Assembly (NCBI GenBank): GCA_002104905.1
Contig: MCFE01000759.1
Span: 1-38,906 of the forward strand
Length of the DNA: 38,906 nucleotides
Direction of reading: 5' to 3'
From: Basidiobolus meristosporus CBS 931.73
Taxonomy: Eukaryota; Basidiobolomycota; Basidiobolomycetes; Basidiobolales; Basidiobolaceae
The notes under the pieces were generated by a model that was not told the origin of the DNA, did no database searches, and saw nothing but the letters and a program-made list of their open reading frames with translations. The position numbers and the translations under genes were made by a program. Of the stretch, positions 9,782 to 19,202 are shown one piece after another; position 1 is the first letter of the stretch; every line of letters starts with the position of its first letter.

Positions 9782-10105
9782 TGTTACGTGCTTAAAGAGT
9801 AATGTCCTTTAGAGAGTACAAAAATGGACAACGTGTATGTTATCTTGTAGATTCAACGGGGTAGTGTAAGAATATCTCTTAAAAGGTTAGGGTGGTGACT
9901 TGGTAGAAATGTATTCAAGCTAATATTTGTTTCTACCGCTCTTCCTGCTTCTAACCAAACTTCTCTCTTTATTTGATTGTTTGATTTGTATTTATACCTT
10001 ATTGTGAGTCTGGTGATTTGTCCTGTTTTGCTTTTCCCTGGCTACTAAGTTGTCTTTGTATGCATTGGTGTCACTTAACATCAAGTGACTTCTTACACTG
10101 TAACA
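9782..10105 (-). mobile_element. LTR-B within an LTR array
   Basis: This 324-bp LTR-B in minus orientation starts TGTTACGTGC and ends CACTGTAACA. It sits between two LTR-A copies with 2 and 3 bases between ends. The same order, LTR-B then AGT then LTR-A, recurs at 21985-21989, so the junction itself may have been copied. Confidence 0.8.
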
Positions 10106-10108
10106 AGT

Positions 10109-10433
10109 TGTCATGCTCATAGAGGAAAATCCCAGTTAAGCAGTGTATCTTTTGGGTTTCTGGAGAGGGTAGAGTTGATCCAGGTTGGAAGGAAGAAGAT
10201 ACTTTATTTGTGTACAAACCTGTCTGCAATTGTTATTCATGGTGTGCCTTTTAGACTGTGTGTGCTAATTAGGTTTCAGTGATAAATTAGTGATAAATTG
10301 ATGCTAGATAGGGTTTTGGTCAGAGTAACTCTATTTGGGTGCAGATTGGCATGATTGCCTTATATCCATACAGATGGTTGTCTTTTGCAGGGGGCCTACC
10401 ACTTATCCTAGTGGTATATTTTACCCTGTAACA
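10109..10433 (-). mobile_element. Solo LTR-A
   Basis: This 325-bp copy of LTR-A starts TGTCATGCTC and ends CCCTGTAACA. Relative to the LTRs of element A it carries several C-to-T or G-to-A differences, for example GTTACGCTCG read as GTCATGCTCA. It is followed after three bases by element C. Confidence 0.8.
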
Positions 10434-10659
10434 AGATGTTATGATATTCAGGTCTGGTTCTCCCACTTTGCTGGTGTAACAAGACCTGTCTTTATTTTTA
10501 CCACAGGATCTGCTTTTAACACAATTCCCAATTGCTTGCATAGACTATTGTCTCAAGTTTGCCCAACAGTGAGCATATAATGAAGCATTATCACATGGTG
10601 ACATAACTATATATGTTGTGATCATCTGAATGTTTGGGTTGGGTTTCAGACTGATAACA

Positions 10660-12395
10660 TTTTCCCCTTCTTCAGTTGATTCTTCTCCTAAAGGATCTTC
10701 AGCTTTAAAATACCAAATTTTCTTTTCAGGAAATGGTCCCCCTTGAAGGGCTACTTGGTGGACCAACATTATCTGTATTTGCTCATCAAGGTCTACTAGC
10801 TGATATGTTGAAGACAGCATAACTCTTCTAATTGTGAATGGTCCCATCCAGTATGGTTGAAACTTCTTGTGGTCTTCCTTACGCATTAAGACTCTTGTTC
10901 CTATCTCAAATTCTTGACTGCTTGCATTCTTGTCATTGTTGTAAAAATTTGTAATTCCACCTAAATACTCACCTAACTTAGTCACTTAGATCATTACCTT
11001 CAAATCCTAGAGAATACTGACCAAATTCCTTGTTGGGATTTACTTCAAATATTTTCACCAAAATATCAGGTACCCAGAATATGAGAATTAGAAAAGTTGT
11101 CCAAACAGCCCCAAACTTTGCACAGATGTTCTTGAGACCTTCCTAACCCTATTTTACATGTTTGTTATGCCAAGACCATGTAAAAGTATAAATACTACTT
11201 TTACATTCAATAAATCATCAAGTGAAAACCACATAATCTACTTGTTCTCCCAATCACTTCCAATATCTCCAAGACTCTTACAACAGTCATAACATAAGAT
11301 CATTTGCTGGCCTTGGTTTTCAAGTTGCTTTAACACTTCTTCCCTCTTATGATCTAGACTTTCCAATTCTCTAATCTGTCATTCTGTTTCATCATTTTCA
11401 TCATTGAGGTCCCAAAGATCTGGATGCAATGTGTCACCAGGTATCATGGGTTCCCTCCCATAGACAAGATAAAAGGGCAAGTATCCTGTAGCTATGCAAG
11501 ACTGTATTTGACATGCAAATAGTGCTTGCTGTACAAAATCATCCCATTTATGTTGTGCCCCCTGAACATAAATTGTCAACATTTGGCTAAAGAGCCCATT
11601 GAAGTGTTCATTGACCCCATTTGTTCTGGGGTGAAAGGCGGATGTTTTTAAATGTTTGATCCCCTGTAATTCTATGTAGTTCTTCATGATACCCTCAATG
11701 AAGTGTTGTCCTCTATCTGTGAGAATTTCCTCAGTGCATCCAAACTGTAAAGTGTTATCTTATACAGGAAATTGCTACTTCTTTTGCGGTAGCTTTTCTT
11801 ATTGATTTGGCAATTGGCCACTTTGTTGTGTGGTCAATTGCCATTATTATCCCCTTGTTACCTCTCCTAGTGTTGGCAAGTCTTCCAATGAAGTCTAAAC
11901 TCCATCTACTAAATGCTGGGACTTGGGGTAACAATGTAGCAATGCAGCCTGCTGCTTCCTGCTTTTTATTAACTGACAGTTAGGGTAGAATTGTATGGCC
12001 AGTGCAATACTTTCTGCCATATTTGGCCACAGGTTAGCATATACAGACAATACAGAATTTCTTGGTCTTGATATTTTCTGCACAATACTTCTTCATTAGC
12101 TTGGAACTTATCAAGTTCTTATAATACTAACTCATTGACTTCCATAGTTGTTCCTTCAGGGAAGGTCTGATTGCAACAGTACTCCACCTACTGCCCAAGA
12201 TGAGGCATTTGTTGTCAAATAAAAGATTCTTGTGAAATCAGTACTTTTCAATACTGGTGTGTTCAATAAAGCTTGCTTCAACCCTTGGGATGCTACTTTA
12301 CAGTTTGCTTCTGGAATTATTTTTGCCACTACATCATCACTGAATGTAGGTGTACTCCATGAGACATAAGTTTTCTTTTTAGCTAAGACAGTGTT
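10660..12395 (-). pseudogene. Element C pol remnant (RNase H scraps and integrase)
   Basis: From right to left I see scraps near 12160-12350 that match the RT/RNase H hinge of element D, then the integrase N-terminal part (about 12083-11790), then the core with HPRTNGVNEHFNGL, where the catalytic Glu and flanks are kept (11687-11379), and the C-terminal GPF-type domain (10936-10680, PYWMGPFTIRRV). The core is interrupted by stops, and LTR-F inserted at 10937-11285 separates core from C-terminus. Reverse transcriptase is essentially absent. The element cannot encode a working polyprotein. Confidence 0.75.
10937..11285 (+). mobile_element. Solo LTR-F inserted in the element C integrase
   Basis: This 349-bp LTR has a perfect 8-bp inverted terminus (TGTTGTAA...TTACAACA) and a 5-bp target duplication GTCAT (10932-10936 and 11286-11290). 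Removing it together with one GTCAT restores a continuous integrase frame that aligns with element D. On the plus strand it has a TATA-like GTATAAATAC followed by AATAAATC. It is younger than element C. Confidence 0.9.
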
Positions 12396-13301
12396 TTAAG
12401 CTGCTAATTTGACATCTTGGCTCTTTGTTGGTTGGATTAATAACTTGAGTTTCTTTACCAATACTTCAGAGATGTAATTATCACTTAATCCAATGTCTAA
12501 AATAACTTTCACTGGTTGACTACTAATTTCCACCAGCCACTGAATTACCGGCTTTATTGGTTCTTCTATTTGCCAATTAAGCTCTTCCACCATGTGTAAG
12601 ATATGTTGTTCTTTTATTGTATTCAACATTTCTTCAGAGTCTTCTACTTCCACTTTGAACAGCTTATCCTTCTTACACTTAGAACATTCATCAAATTGAT
12701 GGCCTTCTTTTTTGCAACACAGATTGTGTTTCATGCAATATTCTTTGGTTTTTTGATCCAAGATACTGTCAATATCCAACAGCAGATTTTTGAAGTGGTT
12801 AGTAGAACTACTAACTGTTCCTTTTTGGACTAACTTAGCAAGTTTATATCTGGCTTGCTTTGTAGCTGTTATTGGTTTAAACTCTGTTACTGATTCTTGT
12901 TTGAATTCCCTCCATGTCTCAATTTCATCTTCATGACCTTCATTAGACCTTCTTAAATACAATCTCCACCACAATAATGCTCTTTGGAGCGGACTTGAAG
13001 CGTATTCAACTTTCTGAGACTGACCAACATTTGTGAACTTCATATACTTCTCAACTTGAAATATCCAAGTGTCCACATTTGATTTTCCTTCATAAGTTTC
13101 AGGCTTTGCCAACTTTACCCAATTAGATTCCGGACTTCCATATGCCTTCAAAATATCTTCTTTTGTAAGCAAATCTTCTTGTGCACTATATTGTGCCTTC
13201 AGCCACTGGTTCTCTTCCTTTAATTCTTGTAATTGCTCTCTTAACAATGCACTTAAGTCTTCACCAGGGCTACTACCTTCAGTACTCTTACTAGTACTCA
13301 T
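12396..13301 (-). pseudogene. Element C Gag-protease frame, internally deleted
   Basis: The 301-codon frame starts MSTSKSTEGSSPGEDL, a start shared with element D. It carries the Gag core (KLAKPETYEGKSNVDTWIF, LLWWRLYLRR, ATKQARYKLAKLVQK). It then jumps from LLLDIDSI straight to DQKTKEYC, losing about 70 residues that D retains. The zinc knuckle CxKHNLCCKKEGHQFDEC is irregular. The protease box reads ILDIGLSD where D has ILDSGARD, so the DSG site is lost. The frame is open but the product would be defective. Confidence 0.75.
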
Positions 13302-13348
13302 CTTCTCTTCTTTTTCCAGAGGATTTACAATGAATTGTTGCTACCAGA

Positions 13349-13525
13349 TGTTATGATATTCAGGTCCGGTTCTCCTACTTTGCTGGTGTAACAAGGTCTG
13401 TTTTTATTTTTAGCGCTGGATCTGCTTTTAACACAATTCCCAATTGCTTGCATAGAATATTGTGACATAACTACTTATGTCATGATCATCTGAATGTACT
13501 GTTTGGGTTTCAGACTATTGTAACA
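13349..13525 (-). mobile_element. Element C 5' LTR (right end)
   Basis: TGTTATGATATTCAGG...GACTATTGTAACA matches the left LTR at 10437-10659, with an internal loss of about 45 bp. Its outer end lies 11 bp from the tRNA-Gly at 13537. Confidence 0.8.
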
Positions 13526-13536
13526 AAAATGTAGAG

Positions 13537-13607
13537 GCGCTGTTAGTACAGTGGTAGAATTGAAGCTTCCCAAGCTTTAGCCCTGGGTTCAATTCCCGGA
13601 CAGCGCA
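13537..13607 (+). tRNA. tRNA-Gly(CCC), copy 5, CpG-decayed but pairable
   Basis: Four bases differ from the intact copies, and each is a CpG turned into TpG or CpA. Two fall at partner positions of the acceptor stem, so C-G became T-A and pairing is kept (GCGCTGT with ACAGCGC). One makes a T-G pair in the T stem, and one changes TTCGATT to TTCAATT. The anticodon is unchanged and TTTTT follows at 13613. It may still work. Confidence 0.75.
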
Positions 13608-13999
13608 TCACCTTTTTCATTTAATCAATGGCATTCCTTGAACCATCACACTACCTCCCAAATTTTGGAGCAACTTTAGAATTTCCAGTAGAAGGGAATC
13701 CATGCACTTTTACCATTTCAACGCCTGTTTTCTGTACCATCAAAGTGAAGAGATTTAAATTTATGAATCATCAATCTTCCAAAAACACACTGGACCAATT
13801 GAAATAATAGGTCAAAATGTGTATGTTTGTAATAGAGTAGTAAGTTAAAGAGCAGAGTGGCCTTGGTATTCTGGTAAACTTAAGGATCAACTGAGCACAA
13901 GTTCCATCAGAGCCCTAAAACTAGGAAATATTGCGGAAACCCACAATAATGGCAGAAATCATTCCGAATCTTGAAGGAGCTATGTAATTGACAAGAAAA

Positions 14000-14155
14000 A
14001 TGAAGTTGGTGTATTTTGAGCACAAACGGGTCAACGCTGAGATCACCCAACTAGGCTTTGATCCACCGGTGATTTTACAGTTTCTCCAAATGTTGTGTTT
14101 TGATGGATATGATATACTCTTGGTTGTACGGTATTCATTTTTGGAGTGCCTGTAA
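14000..14155 (+). CDS. Short conserved frame beside tRNA-Gly (13.5-kb unit)
   Basis: This 51-codon frame begins MKLVYFEHKRVN and continues EITQLGFDPPVILQFLQML, ending LECL before TAA. It converges on tRNA-Gly copy 6, 18 bp away. It is homologous, without indels, to the frames at 3811-4002 and 27190-27345. An in-frame stop lies just upstream, so the ATG is the only plausible start in this exon. I do not recognise a family, and no membrane segment or metal-binding pattern is visible. It could be a relic. Confidence 0.35.
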   Translation: MKLVYFEHKRVNAEITQLGFDPPVILQFLQMLCFDGYDILLVVRYSFLECL

Positions 14156-14173
14156 ACGGGAGCAAAAGATTGT

Positions 14174-14244
14174 TGCACCGTCCAGGAATCAAACCCGGGG
14201 CTAAAGCTTGGGAAGCTTCAATTCTACCACTGTACTAACGGCGC
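14174..14244 (-). pseudogene. tRNA-Gly(CCC), copy 6, probably inactive
   Basis: Three CpG-to-TpG changes in the tRNA strand are visible. One makes a G-U pair in the acceptor stem and one a G-U pair in the T stem. The third changes the T loop TTCGATT to TTTGATT, losing the nearly invariant C56 that pairs with G19 and lies inside the B box. The anticodon CCC is kept. Element D begins 11 bp upstream of the 5' end. Confidence 0.7.
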
Positions 14245-14255
14245 CTCTGTATTTG

Positions 14256-17200
14256 TGTTATGAAATCCAGGCCAGTTCCTGTCCTTCTGTTTGGTGTAAC
14301 AAGGTCTGTCCTTTATTTTAGCATAGGATCTACTTTTTATACATTTCTTGATCATTTGCATACAACTTGTCTTACTTTAGCCCATCAGTCTTTGACCATC
14401 TTTGATGATTTTTGGTGTTGATGCATCTCTATACGCAACAACTTGCTGCCTGTTCTGGTTGGGATTCAGACTTTCATAACATTTTCCCCTTCTTCATTTG
14501 ATTCTTCTCCTGAAGAATCCTTGTCTTTATGGTACCAAACCTTCTTTTTGGGGAATGGTCCGCCTTGCAATGCTATTTTTAGTCTATCTTGGTGGGCTAG
14601 CGTTTTCTGAACTTGGCCACTCATATCTACAAGCTGATATGTTGAGAATGGCATTATTCTACTTACAACAAATGGGCCCATCTAGTACGGTTGAAACTTC
14701 TTGTGGTCCTCCTTTTGTATTAGAACCTTTGTTCCAACTTCCAGCTCTTGGTCACCTACATTTTTATTGTATTGCAATTTCATTTGTTGACCTTGACTTT
14801 CAAGTCTTTTTATCACTTCCTCTTGCTTGTGGCCTAACGCCTCCAATTCTTGTATTCTCCATTCTGCTTTATTGCCTTCATTGTTGAGATTCCAGAGGTT
14901 TGGCTGTACTGTGTCACCTGGGATTTTTGGCTCTCGTCCATATACTAAGTAGAAGGGTGAATACCCTGTAGCTACATGGCATTGTATTTGACGTGTAAAA
15001 AGTGCCTGTTGCACGAATTGTATTGTTGCAAGTATTCTATCCAATGCAGCATTCTTCTTGATAAGGTTTTTTGAGTATTAACAAATCTTAGACTTGCATG
15101 ATATGTCCAGATAATACACTTTTTTCCTTCTAGGTAGCATTGCCACACTTTCAAACAGACAATTATTGCTAATAACTCTTTTTTGTGTGTTGGATATTTA
15201 TGTTCTGCTGCTGAGAGTTTTCTACTTTTGAACGCAATTGGATGCTCCTGTTTGTCCTGATATTGTGACAGTACTCCCCCTATGGCCCATAGTGAAGCAT
15301 TGGTTGTTAAATAGAAGGTTTTTGAATAATCCAAGCTTCTCAACACTGGGGCATTTACTAATGCAACCTTCAACTGTTGGAATGCAACTTCACATATTTT
15401 TGACCAAGTGCATGTCCTTTCTTGCTTCAGTAAGTCCATCAGTGGTGCTGCTATCTGTGCAAAGCCTGCTATAAACTTTTGGTAATATGACGCTAACCCT
15501 AGAAACAATTGTAGCTTGGTTATTGAGTTTGGGTATGGCCACTCTTCTATTTTCTTTACTTTCTTATTGTCAACTTTCAGGCCTTCTGTGGTAATCACAT
15601 GTCCTAAATATTCAATTTCTTTTGTATTGAACTGACATTTTTCCTTGTTTGCTACTAATTTTTCTCTTTGCAAAATATCAAAGACAGTTCACAGATGGTC
15701 TTGATGTTCTGCTAGTGTTTTGCTATATATTAATATATTATCTAGGTATACTAATTTAAATTGATCTAGATATTGATGAAAAATGCTATTCATCAATGTC
15801 ATTAAGGTGGCTAGTGTGTTGGTGAGTCCAAAACTCATTACCACAAACTTGTAATGGCTGTAGCATGTGCAGAATGCTGTTTTCTCATTATCACCTTCTT
15901 GAATTCAGATTTGGTAATAGCCGCCTTTTAGATCTATCTTTGAAAACACCCTTGCATCATTCAGGTTGTCAAACAGTTTGTCAATTTGGGGGAGTGGGTA
16001 CTTGTTTTTGATTGTTGCTGAATTTAGGGCTTGATAGTCCACACACAAGCAAAGTGACCCATCCTTCTTCTTAACAAACAATACCGGTGCTTCAAACAGC
16101 AATTTACTTGGTCTTATATAACCTTTCTCTAACAATTCAGCTAATTGTTTTTTTAATTCTTGTAGCCCCAATGGACTCATCCAGTAAGGCTGTTTTGACA
16201 CCAGTGAGCTGCTTTCTAGATGAATTTTGTGATCCACACTTCTTTTTGGTGGTGAGCCTTTGAGTACTGTGAACACATCTTGGTACTCATCCAAGATACT
16301 TTGGATATCCTGCATGTTGTTGGTTTGCTTGGTGTCTTCATCTAGAATGCTGTATATAAATTCAACATTGCTTTTGTCTACTTTCCTTGTTGCTTTAGAA
16401 AGTTGTGACTTTGTAATTACAAGTACCTCCTCTTCTTTTAGCAGTTCTGTGTTTGGTTTACAGATTACCTGCTGCCTCCCTTCCTTATATACTGCCACTT
16501 CTTGTGTTTGCCAATTGATGACAGGATTTTGTTTGTACAGCCATGATTGTCCTAAAATTACATTGAAGCTTGCATTGGTAATTATTTTTGCAACCACTTC
16601 ATTGCCGTATGTTGGAATGCTCCATTGAAAGTTTGTTTCACTCCCAATTTGTATGGGGCTTTGTGCCACCAACTTTATATACTTTTTTCTAGTTGGTTGT
16701 ACTATAAGCTTCAGCTGCACTGCCAACTTTTTGGATATAAAGTTATCTCTTGCACCACTGTCTAGGATAATCTTCACAGGGCAGTTGTTTACTTGGGCTA
16801 CCCATTGAACAATTGGTTGTGTCTGCTCCTCCTTTTGCTTGTTAAATTGATCCACCATATGTATAATATGATGGTCCTGTATTTCATTCAAGGTTTCTTC
16901 AGTGTCCTCATTATCCTGTTCAGTAGCTTTACTTTTCTTCCATTTGGGGTACTCAAAAAATCTATGACCTTTCTTATTGCACTTAAAGTACAAGTTATGT
17001 TTGATGCAATACTCCTTATCTTTTTGCTTTGGTGTAGACTTCTTGTCAGCTTCATATGCTTCTTTTTTTGTGCTGTGTACATTATCAAACATAATCTGGT
17101 CATATCTTTCTGCAAACCTGTGGGCCTCTTTAAATGAGCTAGGATCTTGAAGCTTCACTTCTTTCCTAGTGGACTTTTGGAGTCCATGTACATATTGATC

Positions 17201-18032
17201 CAGTATTTCATCTTCCAATATTCCATCAATTTCTAGTAGAATACTTTTGAATTCATTGGTATAGCTGCTAACTATTCCCTTCTTAACTAGCTGTGCCAGT
17301 TTATCTCTAGCATGTTTAGTTGCTGTCACAAGCTTGAATTCTGCCTTCAATTCTTGCTTAAACTGGTTCCACTTTTCAATTTCAACTTCAAGTCCTTCTT
17401 GAACACTCTTCATGTGAGACCTCCACCACAATAGCGCCTGTCCCCTGAACAGACTTGATGCATAATCAACCATTTGCATCTTACTAACATTTGTGAATTT
17501 TAGGTATTTTTCAGCCTGAAAAATCCAAGAATCCACAATTGACTTCCCATCAAATGTATCAGGCTTTGCTAACTTTACATGACCGGATTCCAAACTTCCA
17601 TATGCCTTCAGAATATCTTCTTTAGTAGGCAACTCTTCCTGTGCACTATACTGTGCTTTTAGCCACTGGTTCTCTTCTTTCAATTCTTGCAATTGCTCTC
17701 ACAGCAATGCATTAATGTCTTCACCAGGGCTGCTTCCTTTAGTATTCTTGCTAGTACTCATTTTCTTGTAGTTTGGAGGATTATTTGTTGTTTTGCTGTT
17801 ACCAAATGTTATGAAATCCAGGCCAGTTCCTGTCCTTCTGTTTGGTGTAACAAGGTCTGTCCTTTATTTTAGCATAGGATCTACTTTTTATACATTTCTT
17901 GATCATTTGCATACAACTTGTCTTACTTTAGCCCATCAGTCTTTGATCATCTTTGATGATTTTTGGTGTTGACGCATCTCTATATGCAACAACTTGCTGC
18001 CTGTTCTGGTTGCAATTCAGACTTTCATAACA
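14256..18032 (-). mobile_element. Element D: Ty3/gypsy element without integrase core
   Basis: Two 226-bp LTRs (14256-14481 and 17807-18032; TGTTATGAAATCC...TTTCATAACA) bound the element and differ at only a handful of positions, all transitions where I checked. Inside, on the minus strand, are a primer-site-like TGGTAACAGC, one long gag-protease-RT-RNase H frame with three TGA stops, and an integrase C-terminal tail. A deletion near 15020 removed the integrase zinc domain and catalytic core. The flanks ATTTG and AAAAT do not match as a target duplication. Confidence 0.85.
14466..17761 (-). pseudogene. Element D gag-pol, broken by three TGA codons
   Basis: The frame opens at 17761 (MSTSKNTKGSSPGED) and stays in one phase to about 15000 except for TGA at 17699-17701, 15905-15907 and 15689-15691. 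Homologues or context suggest arginine (CGN or AGN) at these sites, so CGA to TGA fits all three. Parts in order: Gag core ([18 protein letters not shown]), a knuckle with two Cys read as Tyr, protease ([12 protein letters not shown]), reverse transcriptase ([16 protein letters not shown]; catalytic box YLDN at 15737-15748), RNase H (TTNASLWAIGGVLSQ). A deletion fuses RNase H to the integrase tail (FVQQALF onward), where a further TAG replaces the Trp of PYWMGPF near 14682. Confidence 0.85.
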
Positions 18033-18324
18033 AAAATATGTTATGTACTTAAAGAGTAATGTCCTTTAGAGAGTGCAAAAAGGGATAACGTGTATGTTAT
18101 CTTGTAGATTTGATGGGGTAGTGTAAGAATATCTCTTTAAAAGGTTAGGGGGTGACTTTGTCGGAATATGTTCAAGCTAATATTTGTTCCTACTACACTC
18201 TTCTGCCTATAACCAAAACTCCCTTTTTATTTAGTTGCTTGTTTGGTATTTATACCTTATTGTGAGTCTGGTGATTTGTCTTTGATTTGCTTTTCCCTGG
18301 CTACTAAGTCATCTTTGTATGCGT

Positions 18325-19128
18325 TGTGGTAGGGTAAACATACCTCCCACAGACAAGTTTATTCATATAGTCATTATGATATACTTATCCATATTTTATC
18401 TTATCAGTATTATCCCATTCTTCTTTTGCCCATATTATCAGTATTATCCTCATATGATGTTTACCCTGATTAGTTATTAGCATTAGTTATCCCAGATGTT
18501 ATTCAGCTTTGTGATCAGTAGATGTATCTATATAAGGCAAGTACCCGCGTCAGTACCCGTGACACATGACCTAGGTCTGTGTTACCATCTCTACCATTTC
18601 AATACCATATATGGTATTTCTATGTTGCACAGGTTTCAGACTACTGATTCCTGATTGGTTGAGAGTGCTGTGCCTTTTAGAACCTTCCAGGACATTCTTG
18701 GCATATTTTTAGCTCATAGTGATGTCATCAAGAATTCCACTGATACCTAGAATCTTCTAGAACCTTGTCATTAGTAATCACTTGGCAATCAGGAAAAGTA
18801 TTTAAGGGAAAGCAATCCCTCATCAATAAATCATCCCTTCTATCAGTAACACTTCTACCTTATTGATTAGCAGTTGATCACTGCACCTGCCTTCCACAGT
18901 GCATCTCAGACCTGCCATCAAGGAGCTTTTCAAGGTAGTGCACAAGACACACAGAGGCCTTTGGAGACACTTGGAGCACCTAGGAAGCTAGAGAAGCAGG
19001 AGCTTTTACCATAGTGACATATTGACAAAGACACCAGCAGTTTAGACACAGAGGTTATTGCACCCATCAGACACCTCACAAACCTTGAGTTGTGTAGCTT
19101 CTCCCAGGAGTACCTCTACACCACCACA
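18325..19128 (+). mobile_element. 5' LTR of the gag-only element
   Basis: This LTR is 804 bp. A TATATAAGG at 18530-18538 is a good TATA box, and CAATAAATC near 18824 a poly(A)-type signal. The region after it would be the transcribed leader. The direct repeats CCCGCGTCAGTACCCGTGAC and ATATTATCAGTATTATC lie upstream of or around the TATA box and may be control sites. Confidence 0.85.
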
Positions 19129-19132
19129 TATT

Positions 19133-19150
19133 TGGCACCCAACGTGGGGG
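19133..19150 (+). promoter_or_regulatory. Primer-binding site, tRNA-Lys type
   Basis: TGGCACCCAACGTGGGGG lies four bases after the 5' LTR. It differs at one base from the classical tRNA-Lys1,2 primer site (TGGCGCCCAACGTGGGG), so priming by a lysine tRNA is likely. The other elements in the window use a different site of the form TGGTAGCARC. Confidence 0.75.
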
Positions 19151-19202
19151 GTTTGACTGAACTGCCCCTAGAAGACTTAAGAAAGAACAAATTATCAAGA
19201 CC

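Larger units (their letters stand above)
10437..13525 (-). mobile_element. Element C: decayed Ty3/gypsy element
   Basis: The element is bounded by LTRs at 10437-10659 and 13349-13525 (TGTTATGATATTC...TAACA, the right one shortened to 177 bp). Reading leftward from the right LTR come a primer-site-like TGGTAGCAAC, Gag with protease start, remnants of RNase H, then integrase. Most of reverse transcriptase is deleted, and a solo LTR-F has split the integrase. The right LTR ends 11 bp upstream of tRNA-Gly copy 5. No matching target duplication flanks the element. Confidence 0.8.
13537..14244. repeat. Inverted tRNA-Gly pair unit 2 (708 bp)
   Basis: The unit has tRNA genes at both ends, tail to tail, with a 566-bp spacer. 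The whole unit is the reverse complement of 27101-27808, with the same length of 708 bp. Where the two differ, this copy mostly has TG or CA where the other has CG, in the tRNAs and in the spacer. Each tRNA is flanked on its 5' side by a retrotransposon, element C on the left and element D on the right. Confidence 0.85.

Noticed and set aside
10989-11305. An 8-bp direct repeat AATGATCT (minus strand) around this stretch, suggesting a hAT-type DNA transposon
   Set aside because: The LTR with TGTTGTAA/TTACAACA ends and GTCAT duplication (10932-11290) explains the insertion better and restores the integrase frame; the 8-bp match is coincidental.
16260-17137. Plus-strand open frames opposite element D
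   Set aside because: They are antisense to the clear gag-protease frame and hydrophobic only because of T-rich complement.
19133-19150. Retrovirus-like primer site suggesting an endogenous retrovirus
   Set aside because: The element has no envelope, polymerase or integrase, and its Gag-protease resembles LTR retrotransposons; a lysine-tRNA site is also used by retrotransposons.
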